A DNA stretch of 64,000 nt, taken from Candolleomyces eurysporus (lineage: Eukaryota; Basidiomycota; Agaricomycetes; Agaricales; Psathyrellaceae). Where the stretch lies: positions 1-64,000 of the forward strand of contig JANBPK010000857.1 of the NCBI GenBank assembly GCA_027579435.1. Reading direction: 5' to 3'. Shown one piece after another: positions 35,181-45,227 of this stretch (the first letter of the stretch is position 1; each line of letters begins with the position of its first letter). The position numbers were made by a program, and so were the translations under genes. Under the pieces are notes generated by a model. That model ran no database searches, had not been told where the DNA came from, and saw only the letters and a list, made by a program, of their open reading frames with translations.

Positions 35181-37639
35181 CTAGTTTGAATCAGGTCCGT
35201 TTTCGTTCCTTCCGTTCACGGGCCACTGCTTCGCATCACATCTCCACTTTTCAACGAACTCACTTATAACGGCGGCTACCTCAGGCTTTCGGGCCTAACA
35301 TACAACAAAACTGATGTCAGACGCTGCCTCGAAGCAGGAGGAAATCACCCACTTTCATATCGTCGGCAAATCGGTCCAGAAGGCGCACCCAATCCATAAA
35401 TTGAATAAAAAGCCATTGCCCCAACCGATACAGCAGAGGCAACAAATCGTTAATTTTCTGCCATCCGCCGGTTTGGGTGAAGCCAACAACCTCATCATCG
35501 CCAAGAGCAGGGGCGTGGCTCAAGAAAGGCGCCAAGTCCTCGAGAGTTTCCCTCAGAAGACGTCTATGAAGCACTGGGAGAGGGAGCTCGTCCCACTGGG
35601 CCGGTACTAGAACAGAGGATTATATGTAAGTTGAGGCAATAACAACAGCCAATAACCACGTACGAGAGTCAAAGTCCAACAGACATTCGATAATGTGTTG
35701 AATACAGCACTTTGCGAGGTGTGTTACAACCCGGGATTGCGATACAAACAAGTCTTTTGCACGACTTTCTTCTTCCAAGAAATCGGAAAAGGATTTGTGG
35801 TATAGATGGAGACCCGGTATGCCACCTTCGTTCCGCTCGAAGGTCACAAGGGAACGAAGGTCCGAGACAAGAGTATCCTCGGCCCTGGTCCCCAGGCCAA
35901 GCAAAGCAGAAAGGAGTTCTGCTTGGACGCAGAAGGATGTAAACGGATACGATAGACGAAACCCTCGAGAAGCGATATGGTATGCCCTGAAAAACAGAAG
36001 AAAATCGCGTCCATGATGGCTATCGACAGCTTCGTACGCGTTTTTTGCAGCCAACAAGATGTTGGTGTAAAGCCTATCAAGTGCCTCGAATGGCCGCGTC
36101 GCTTGTCCTTCGCGTGGCGTCCAGGTGAGGACGATCTTCAGTCTTTCCACAGGGGAAGCTCGACGCTCTGATATGTACTTGTAGACCGTGGCGACGTAGA
36201 TGAACTGCCCAGACGCAGCTCGAACCAGGGTCTCGATATCGCCCTCGCTGAACCATTCGGAATCATCGATGCGTAGGCCGATGTCTTCGAATCTCCTTCG
36301 TAGGTATCGACCCATATCCGCAGAGGCGTTGTACTGGTCGCTGAGCTGTATGTGGTACGCTACCTCGCGTAGATAACCACGAGGTTCGAGCGCAGTGCGG
36401 ATTGCCCATTCTGGCCTGCTGGCAATGAAAACGCGGAACGGGAGGTCCTTGTCGAGAATACAGTGTTTAATGGCGGCCAGTAGCTCTGCTTGTCGATCTT
36501 CGGCCTGATGTCGATCATCGACGTCGACGTGGGTTGGCTCGGCAGTGACCTCTGGCTCACCCTTGCACTCGTCGAGGCCGTCGATGAGAATGGCGTACGG
36601 AAAGGTATCGATGTCAATTTGTTTACTTCTTCGGAGGTTCTTGAAGGGTCGAACAATGAGGCCGTCCATCTGGGATTGTAGTGACTGAGAGAAGATGAGG
36701 GGGTCATGTTTCACAGCAGCAGCAATGGCACTCTGAAAGAGGGGATGTTTTAAGCCTAGCTGGTAAGCGATGGTTGCGACCACAGTAGAGGCTCTGTTGC
36801 GAGTGGGATCCGTGGAAGGGAAAAAAGAATGCTGCAGCGAGGATGTCTGGTATGGCGCAGCGCTCAGCAATAGTTTGCTGCAGCGCAGATTTCCCAGAAC
36901 CTGCTGCTCCGGTCATGCAGAGCAGCCGTTGAGGGGCATTGCGATCCTCGATCCACCCCATGATCTCGGCCGTCACCTCTACCCGGGTATCTTCATCACA
37001 TTTCGGAGCATCGTATCGAGCACTGGAATTAGGGAGGGCGTTGGGCGCGGCATTCTTCAATAGCAACTCCCATCCTCCTAAATAAAGGAGTCAAGTTGAG
37101 AAATAGTATACATGTGGATGTTCCGGCGGAATCCACATACCATCCATTGACCTATCCCCCACACTACCACCTGTATGCACAGAAACATGGGAAGCTTCGA
37201 AATACTGTATATCCCCCATCTGAATCCCGCTGGCGCCAGGAAAGAATGACGTCCCGCTGTGCGCCATGTGTGCTGCCGGATTGTTGTAAGGGTACTGAGC
37301 TGGCAACAGATGGGACGGTCGAGGAAAATCTTGATTTCCCGGCACCGAGAGCTCCCCACATTGCGAAGAGGGGACTACTTCGCTCTCGCTTCTAGATTGG
37401 CGGATCTGGGGCTGGGTTCCATGGATTTGAGGAGTTGAGTTGTCCACGGGAGGCGATAAATCGGGGACTAAGAGTGGCGAAGCGTGGCCAGACGATGACG
37501 TCCCAGCGGTGCTTGGGACTGTTGGGGGCAAGCCTTTAAGTTGGTCGGGGGCACGGGCGATAGTTGATTTGCTTCTGCGATTGCTGAAGCGTGAGAAGAC
37601 GCGAGACAAGGCGCTTTGCTTCTTGGATTCTGGGGGCAT
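35181..37639 (-). CDS. NACHT-type STAND NTPase (NLR-like), with +1 shift
   Basis: Exons 37639-37141, 37077-35664, 35606-35353, 35294-35181; about 759 residues if the shift is ignored. The N-terminus MPPESKKQSALSRVFSRFSN is Ser/Pro-rich to about 165; the linker FFPGASGIQMGDIQYFEASH is present. The NACHT core shows Walker A GAAGSGKS, Walker B ILIDGLDECKGE and FIASRPEWAIR. An insert (PTHVDVDDRHQAEDRQ) follows Walker B, placing it in the long subfamily. The C-module is LPAQWDELPLP..TGGWQKINDLLPLL, with tail PEVAAVISEFVEKW. Near 36,830 the reading frame shifts by +1 within a T6-C3 stretch: IPDILAAAFFF before, TDPTRNRASTV after. Because homopolymer errors are visible elsewhere in this assembly, this may be technical; if real, the product stops inside the NTPase domain. 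Confidence 0.86.
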
Positions 37640-37732
37640 CGTGCTGGGCTGGAGGATAGTCACGGAGTGATGATGGAGGGAGGCAGGGCGCTGAGCGCTG
37701 AGTGCTGAGTTCCCACCGTGATAGCAGATGAA

Positions 37733-37778
37733 CACGAGGCGTCTGTGGCTGCGTTCAAACCCAAATCGGATAGACGCC
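37733..37778 (-). promoter_or_regulatory. conserved NACHT-gene upstream element
   Basis: Read on the - strand: GGCGTCTATCCGATT, then ACGCCTCGTG, ending about 94 bases before the ATG at 37,639. GGCGTCT and AGACGCC at the two ends are perfect inverted repeats. It matches the elements at 1.9, 43.8, 47.8, 50.6 and (displaced) 57.6 kb. Confidence 0.55.
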
Positions 37779-37935
37779 TACAGCAAGCGCGTTTGGTTTC
37801 CCTGCTAGCCACAGGAAGAGTCAGAGAGGTAAGGTCTCCGTGTGTCGGGAAAGATGAAGACGGTGTCACACTTCGTCAGGAGGGTCAAAGTAATATACCA
37901 ATTGGTTCAAATCGAATCGAACTAAGTCTTGTTAT

Positions 37936-40305
37936 TTACAGCGGACGGATGGTTTTGACTACATATCGCCACTCCTTCTTTTCCAACTCCCATTTGTGAA
38001 CAAACTCGTTGATAATCACAGCAAACTCAGGCTTTTGGAGCTAAAAAATAATCAACCGATGTCAGTTACTGCCTCCCAACAAAGGAAGATCACTAACTTG
38101 CAGCTTTCCGGAAAAGCGACGAAAATTGTCGATCCAACCCTGCCAAATCATATGAAGCAACCCCACGGGATACAGTAGAGGCAGCAACTTGTTGAGTTTT
38201 AGCCACCCATCCTTCTGGGTGAAGAAATCAACTCCATCACCAATAGTGGGGGATTCGAGCAAGAAAAATGGCAGGTCTTCGATGGCTTCCCTCAAAGCAC
38301 GCCTATGTAGCCTTGGGAGAGGGAGCTCCTTCCATTTGGCCGGGAGTTCTAAGAAAGGAGGGGAGGTTATCAACCGATTCGCGAAGGCAAACTAGCAATT
38401 ACGCACGAGAGTCAAACTCTAATGGACATTCGACGATGAGTTGCATACAGCACTTTGCGAGGTGCGCGTAAACGCGAGACTGCGATACAAACAAGTCCTT
38501 TGCACGACTTTCTTCTTCCAAGAAGTCGGAGAAGGATTTGTGGTAAAGGCGTAGACATAAATCGCCTCTCTCGTCCGTTTCAAAGGCCACGAGGGAATGA
38601 AGGTCAGAGACAAGGACTTCTTCGGCCGTGGCCTCCAGGCAAAGCAGCGCAGAGAGGATATCTGCTGAAGGGGATATCATGGTAGGACCGGGATTGAAAC
38701 GAAACCCAGTAATACCGATATGGTGGGCTCTGAAAAGCAGAAGAAAATCACGTCCAAAATGGGTATCGACTGCCTCATACGCGCTCTTTGCAGTCAATAG
38801 AATATTTGTGTAAAGCCTGTCGAGTGCTTCAAACGGTTTTGCCGCTTGGCCTGCGTGTGGTGTCCAAGACAGGACAATCTTCAGCCTCTGCGTGGGAGCA
38901 GCTCGGCGCTCTGAGATATAGTTGAATACCGTTGCGACATAAATGAACTGTCCGGAGGCAGCTCGGACTAAGGTTTCAATGTCGTTTCGAGTGAACCATT
39001 TCGAGTTGCCGATACGCAGGCCTATATCTTCGAATCTTCTTCGTAAGTACCGACACATATCTCCGGAAGCGTCGTACTTGTCACTGAGTTGTATATGGTA
39101 CGCCACCTGCTGTAACTGTCCACCGGGTTCGAGCGCAGTGCGAATGGCCCACTCTGGCCTGCTCGCGATGAAGATGCGAAACGGAAGACGGTCATCGAGG
39201 AGACATTTCCTGATGGCGGTCAACAGCTCTGCCTGGCAGTCTTCACCCCTGCACTCATCGAGGCCGTCGATTAAGATAGCGTATGGAAAGGTGCTGGGAT
39301 CCGAGCCTATGCTATCAAGGTGCTCAAAGGGCTTCACAATGAGAGTGGTGATTTGGTCCTGCAATGATTGGGAGAAAATCAAAGGATCCTCCTCGACTGC
39401 AGCCTTGATCAGCTGTCTGACTGCAGGGTTCCCTCTTCCCAATTGGTACGCAATGGTGGGGACAACTGGATCGACGGTGTTGCGGCTGGGATCAACAGCC
39501 GAAAAGAAAAATGAAGAGCCGAGGGACTTTTTCTTGCCACATGTTTCAGCGATGGTCTGTTGCAGAGCGGATTTCCCGGAGCCTGCGGCACCAGTCATGC
39601 AGAGCAAGCGGCGAGGGCCACCATGATCCTCGATGAACGTCATAATTTCGCTGGTCACCTCGACCCTGGTATCCTCATCGCACTTTGGAGCGTCGTATCG
39701 AGCACGGGAGTTGTGAAGAGCATTGGGAGCGGTGTTCTCCAGCAGCCGCTCCCAGCCTAAAAGATAAAAACAGTATAAATTAGAGGGTATAGACGCTAAT
39801 GGTTCAATGGAATCTACCGACCATCTATCGATTTATCACCCACACCACCACCTATGTTCAGGGCTACATAGGAGCCTTCAAAATACTGAATATCCCCCAT
39901 TCGGAATCCACTGGCGCCGGCGAGGAACGATGTTGTGCCGCCGTGAGGCCTTGGTGCAGTTGAAGTGTCACACAGCGGAAGGGTTGGAGCTAGCTGAGGT
40001 GGTCGAAGATCTTGATTTCCGGACACCGAGAACGCTGAGATGTTCGAGTGGGCTCGTTCGTTATCGCTTCCAGTTTGACAAATTGGTGGTTGGAATCCGT
40101 GGCTCTGAGCCGACTTGTCTACAGGGAGCGACAAATCAGGGACCGAAGTTATCCAAGGATTAAAAGACGAGGGTGGCCCAGGGGTGACTATCGACGACCC
40201 TTCAAGTTGATCGGGGTCGTAGGTGACCGCTGGTTTGCTCCTGCGATTGCTGAATCTTGAGACGACGCGAGGCAAGACGCTCAGTTTCTTGGATTCGGGG
40301 GGCAT
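37936..40305 (-). CDS. NACHT-type STAND NTPase (NLR-like), complete
   Basis: Exons 40305-39822, 39756-38407, 38348-38098, 38040-37936; 729 residues, all junctions in frame. N-terminus MPPESKKLSVLPRVVSRFSN; linker FLAGASGFRMGDIQYFEGSY. Core: ENTAPNALHNSRARYDAPKC, Walker A GAAGSGKS, Walker B ILIDGLDECRGEDRQAELL (short subfamily, no insert) and FIASRPEWAIR. YHKSFSDFLEEESRAKDLFV follows. The C-module is LPAKWKELPLP..KDGWLKLNKLLPLL. Exon 4 diverges (QKPEFAVIINEFVHKWELEK) and has no acidic tail. Only about 300 bases separate it from the next copy (37,640-37,935), the tightest spacing in the array. The usual upstream element is not found before its ATG; a perfect 8-bp hairpin lies 23 bases upstream instead. 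Confidence 0.93.
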
Positions 40306-41453
40306 CGTGCGGGGATGGAGGGCAATGCCCGCTACTTTAGTAGCGGGTCTTTAGTAGCCCCCCCCCACTTAACGCTTACCTCAGCATTTTAACTATACTG
40401 GGTATGTCATTCCCACATTTTGGGCACCCACATTCACCTTCATGTACAAAGATGCGTCAACATAACTCTTCTACCTCTTACTCCGCACTTAACAGTGTTC
40501 TCACAGAACCATGCCTCGCTCGTCAATGCCAACGCGATTCTTTTTTTTTTCATACAGCGCATAACGCTGATATCGATGTAGTCATACTGACCCTGAGAAT
40601 CAGCCAATGCAAGGCATTTAGGAGGGGTTGCAAGTCTACTAGGGCTCCGTCAATGAACCGAAACGGGGAGGGAAATCTGTATGGGACGTTTTTCCACCAT
40701 CCGCAGAGGACGAGGCTCGTTTTTTCGGGTGCGTTTACGAGGTTAGGATACTATGACTAATTAGTAATGATTTTTTTCTTGTCACCGGTGTCTCACACGG
40801 GGTCAATGTTGTACGCCGTGTGTCAGTATAAGACGCAGTATATGTTTTACGTTCTTGCAATCAGGCTTGAATTAAAGAGACAAAGGGAGGGTTGGCAGCT
40901 GTTCTATGGGCGACCAATGGAAATGTTTTGCCAATGCGAATGGCTAGGCGAGAGGGCGCCACAGAAGAGGAAGACATTTGATTCATGGTGTACGACGATA
41001 CAACTGATTGATATGGTTTTTTTTCCTTACTTTCCAACGTCCGTGGATCATTAGTAGGCGTGGTGATCATGTTTTCTGGTCATATAGTCGTGAACGACCT
41101 TCCGATTCCAAGTAGCGGGCGTTGCGGCGAAGCCGGCTTCAAGGTTATCAAGATATTGGCGAGGAACGGAGGGAAACAAGGAGTGGGCGCTGAATTCTCC
41201 GGGCCGACGTCCGTGCGTGGCTGCAAGGAGCTTTCTCTGGTTGTCGGAAAATTCCGACCGTCCGTTGGAGGCGGCTGGGTGGGTCGGACTTTTCCGACAT
41301 GTGCTCTCTATATACGAATAAGAAATCACATCAGAGGAAATCGTTCCTGCATTTACGGTCTTACATTCCCAAAATTTAATATGTGATAACTTCTACAGAC
41401 TTCATATCCAAAATCCATTGGTAGAATATGCCGAACGAGGCAGCAAACTGGGG
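40306..41453. other. intergenic, no gene seen
   Basis: About 1.15 kb with several poly-T runs (40,543, 40,770, 41,017). No open frame with support. The hairpin at 40,328 is listed separately. Confidence 0.5.
40328..40347. repeat. perfect inverted repeat upstream of a NACHT gene
   Basis: CCCGCTAC, loop TTTA, GTAGCGGG: an 8-bp perfect stem with a 4-base loop, 23 bases before the ATG at 40,305. A near copy, TTTAGTAGCCC, follows directly, then a C8-type run. It could fold in the 5' leader or be a transposon footprint. Confidence 0.6.
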
Positions 41454-41717
41454 CTAGTCCGAGGCAGGTGTCCAGTCGAATTGACAATTCCACTTCTCGA
41501 TAAACTCGCTTATAACGGCAGCGACTTCAGGCTTTTCGGCCTTAACATACAATAAAACGGCGTCAGTTGGACCTCAAAACGAGAGAAGATCACTCACCCT
41601 CAAGTTGTTGGTAAATTGTCTCAGATGGCCTATCCAATCGCCTATAGCCATGTAATCCCGATCGTTCGAACGGTATGTAGCAGGCAACAAGCTGTTCATT
41701 TTCTGCCATCCGCCGTT
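41454..41717 (-). pseudogene. relic 3' end of the adjacent NACHT gene
   Basis: Downstream of the TAG at 41718, sequence still aligns with the rest of exon 3 (NGGWQKMNSLLPATYR) and with a normal exon 4 after a TTAAG acceptor (EKPEVAAVISEFIEKW..), ending at a stop at 41454. It is no longer reached by translation unless the stop is bypassed or is a base-call error. Confidence 0.7.
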
Positions 41718-43717
41718 CTATGTGAAAGCAACAACTCCCTCGTCAATAGGAGCGTTGTTGATCAAAAAAAACGGCAGGAGCTTGACGGCCATTGATAAAG
41801 AACGCTTAGGAGACTCTGGGAAGAGCAAGGGTTACAGATACAGTCAGTGAGACCGACTGACAATCACGCACGAGAGTCAGACTCGAATGGACATTCGACA
41901 ATGTGTTGCATCAAGCACTTTACGAGGTGTGTTGCAACGCGAGATAGCGGTACAAACAAGGTCTTGGCACGACTTTCTTCTTCCAAGAAGTCGGAAAAGG
42001 ATTGGTGGTACAGATGCAGACATAAATCAAATTGGCCCTTTTGGAAGGTGACAAGGGAACGGAGGTCCGAAATAAGACTTTCTTCGGCCTTGTCTTCCTG
42101 GAAAAGCCACGCAGAGAGGAACATTGGTGTAGGGTTTACGATGATGCGATGGCTGTTAGAAGGAAATCCGGCAGCACTGATAGTGTAAGCCCTGAAAAGC
42201 AAAAGAAATTCGCGTCCATGATGGGTATCAACGGCCTCATACGCGTCCTTCGCATTCAACAGGATGTTCGCGTAAAGCCTGTCAAGCGCTTCAAATGGTT
42301 TTGCCCCTCGTCCTGCGCCTGGTGTCCAGGTGAGTACAGCCTTCAGCCTCTGCACGGGAGAAGCTCGACGTTCTGATATGTATTTGAACACCGTCGCGAC
42401 GTAGACGAACTGCCCTGAGGCGGCTTGGACAAGGGTCTCAATATTGTCCTCGGTGAACCATTGAAGATCATCGATTCGTAGGCCAATGTCTTCAAATCTC
42501 CTCCGCAGGTATCGACGCATATCTGCAGAGGCATCGTGCTGGTCACTGAGTTGGATGTGGTACGCCACCTTGGATAGGTGGCCACCAGGTTCGAGCGCGG
42601 TACGAATAGCCCACTCCGGCCTGCTGGCGATGAAGACGCGAAATGGGAGGTCATTGACTAGAAGGCACTCTTTGACTGCGGTCAGCAGTTCGGCTTGGCG
42701 ATCTTCACCCATGCATTCGTCAAGGCCGTCGATAAGAATGGCGTGTGGAAGTGTGGTGAGGTCCATTCCCATGCCTTTACATCGCTGCGAGGGCGCCACA
42801 ATAAGGGTAGACATCTGCGTCCGCAGTGACTTGGAGAAAATCAAAGGATCATTCTCGACTGCAGCTTTGATCCAACGCCGGAGGGTGTCACTAGTTCTTC
42901 CTAGCTGATACGCGATGGTGGGGATAACTGGTTTGACTGTGTTGCGGGTGGGATCCGAAGCTGAGAAGAAGAATGTAGAGGAGAGGATACCGCTGTCTTG
43001 ACATATTTCGGCGGTCGTTTGTTGCAAGGCAGACTTCCCTGATCCTGCGGCACCCGTTATGCATAGCAAGCGTTGAGGTCCGTGGCGATCATTAATCCAG
43101 TCCGTGATCTCTCCAATGACCTCAATGCGAGTGTCTTCGTCACATTTTGGAGGGTCATATCGAGCGTCGGAGTCGTGTAGAGCATTGGGCGCAGTGTTTT
43201 TCAACAACCGCTCCCAGCCTGCGTCGGAGAATAATTTAGTGAAGACTCATTCAATCGTCTCAGTGAACTGACATACCGTCGATCGACTTATCGCCCGCAC
43301 CACCCACATTTACATTGAAATCTCTCATTTGAAATCCACTGGCGCCCGGAAAGAAGGACGGAGTGGCGCCGTGGCCCCCTGGTGGGTTATCGGATGACTG
43401 CAGCGCTGGGAATGGCTGCGGTGGTTGAAGAGGATCGTGTTGTCCATAATGATGCATCTCGACTATCTGGTTCTCGCTCCTGGATTGGCGTATCGGGAGC
43501 TGAGATCCATGGCTCAGAGGAGCCGAGTTGTCCACAGGAGCCGATAGATCAGGGACTGAGTGTGTCGAAGAATGGTGAGACGATGACGGCCCAGCGGCGA
43601 CTACCGACGAGCCTTCGAGTTGGTTGCTGGGGGCGGCAGCCAGTTTNGCTCCTGCGATTGCCGAATCGTGAAAAGACACGAGACAAGATGTTGGGTTTCT
43701 TGGATTCGGGGGGNCAT
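41718..43717 (-). CDS. NACHT-type STAND NTPase (NLR-like), truncated C-terminus
   Basis: Exons 43717-43277, 43218-41872 and 41815-41718. The n at 43714 (right after ATG) and at 43647 are surplus characters; without them exon 1 runs open from MPPESKKPNILSRVFSRFGN to DKSIDG. Core: Walker A GAAGSGKS, Walker B ILIDGLDECMGEDRQAELL (short subfamily), FIASRPEWAIR and YHQSFSDFLEEESRAKTLFV. At the exon 2/3 border the usual TAG acceptor and the W-E-x-L-P-L block are missing; a CAG acceptor 41816-41818 would keep frame (QSPKRSLSMAVKLLPFF). A TAG at 41718-41720 then replaces the residue before NGGW, so the protein ends about 70 residues early (about 627 aa). The lost remainder, still recognisable, runs to 41,454 (PEVAAVISEFIEKW). 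Confidence 0.82.
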
Positions 43718-43790
43718 TGTGCGAGGACAGGGAGCAATCGAGACAGTGATGAGGAGAAGGAGTGGGCGCCCAGTTCCCACAGGAGATGAA

Positions 43791-43837
43791 CACGAGGCGT
43801 CCGGTGGCTGCGCTTCGAGCCTGAAATGGATAGGCGC
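43791..43837 (-). promoter_or_regulatory. conserved NACHT-gene upstream element
   Basis: On the + strand CACGAGGCGTCC..GGTGGCTGCG..GGATAGGCGC, 74 bases upstream of the ATG at 43,717. Weaker inverted symmetry than the 37.7 kb copy. Confidence 0.5.
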
Positions 43838-44030
43838 GGTCAGGCGCTTGGGCCATGCCGGGTCTCATTATAGAAGCCCCAAAACGCATCACTTGAGTCA
43901 GAGGAGCGAGAGTGGGCTTTCCGCAGGCCGTGTTATGAGTTCATCGGTGAGACAAGTGAAATGAGGTCGGAAGTTGTCTTTGACAGCCAGGATTGCAAAG
44001 AGAAGCCATCATAGTAATTCACTCATAATT

Positions 44031-44420
44031 AGTCGGGAACACAATGCTTGAAGTTGAGAGAAACAGAGATACTCGCAGTAAAACCACCCGTGAGTGCAAC
44101 CGCGCGACAAGCCAAATAAATGGCCAGACTGCGACGGGGAGACGGATGCGCATTTCGATGGCCGTCGCCAGCCCGTTCCGAGCTCCCTGAGCTAGAATGA
44201 GACGTAGTGGATCCGCTAGAGGGAAAGTTCATGAATGATCTTCCACCATGGTCACAAGAGAGTACGCGGACTGAGAGAAATTCCCTCACACCTTTCTCTC
44301 TATCTCTGTCACCCTTCCAACTTCACTGGTCTCCGCTGTCGTTCAAAAGAGCGCTTGGTGTACAAGTCCGCAGTTTCAAAGGCCAGAATGGGGTACTAGT
44401 ACGATAACAATGCGAAGGAA
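44031..44420. repeat. array flank repeat, diverged copy
   Basis: Two blocks, GAGAGAAACAGAGATACTCGC near 44,055 and GGTCTCCGCTGTCGTTC..CGCTTGGTGTACAAGTCCG near 44,330, also occur in the same order at 51,236-51,650 and 58,026-58,430. It appears to be an older copy of the flank duplicated between the 50.5 and 56.8 kb genes. Confidence 0.6.
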
Positions 44421-45227
44421 GGAAGAATTGGACACGCACTTGTAACTTTTGGCTAGCCGCCGTCTTCCGCCCCTCATCCCAAGACTTGCCAATTCTTGAG
44501 TGCAAACTCGCTAAAACTCGATCGAAATTGAATGTCGGCAAAAGGAAAGCGACTCACTCACTACCGAGAGAACTGGGCCGACGCTCCGCGCAGCATAACT
44601 TCTAAACATTTCAAACTCGATGACATGGATCGTAACATTAGCATGCAGTTTGATATCTCATTCTTCAAGAGCTCTGAGAAGCAAAAAGAGTGGGCGATCC
44701 TTAACACGCTCACTATTACTTGCGCCCGTCGAAGATGAAGCAAATCGGCTAGAGGTAGGACGACATTCCGCAACTCAGAGCCGGCTGATGAGGTGTGGAA
44801 ACCGGTCGTTTCCTATTGGGACTTTGTGTTGTTACTATAATATGACCGCGAAAGGTAGACAAGACGTCGACTGGCAATGATCTGAGAGAAGAGCCACCGC
44901 TTTCGAACGAACGAAATTGGCACCATGACAATGGAAAGAACGGCTTATATTAGACACGGCCAACAGAACGGTAACCATGGCTGGACACATTAAGGCAAGT
45001 GATGCATTTTTCTTGGCACAAGACCTGGCGGTAATGTACCCGAGTCAAAATGCATTGGGCCAGGTGAATTCCACATGCTCGCTCAATGAAAAGTGAGATC
45101 TTCAGTGTACGTGATCCAATCTTTTGCGCTCCGGTACGTAGCAGTAGGGTGAGTGTCAAAGTGTGTGCAGGATTCAGATACTTTCTACAACATGACCAGC
45201 GATCTATACTATAGAAATCACGGAAAA

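Larger units (their letters stand above)
43718..45227. other. intergenic with array flank repeats
   Basis: About 1.5 kb upstream of the 43,717 copy. It contains the upstream element (43,791), array repeat copies (44,031 and 44,316) that match the flanks at 51.2-51.7 and 58.0-58.5 kb, and no supported gene. Confidence 0.55.

Noticed and set aside
38943..39626. A 227-codon open frame on the + strand
   Set aside because: Exactly antisense to the NTPase exon of the 37,936-40,305 gene; similar antisense frames lie opposite every copy and follow from codon bias.
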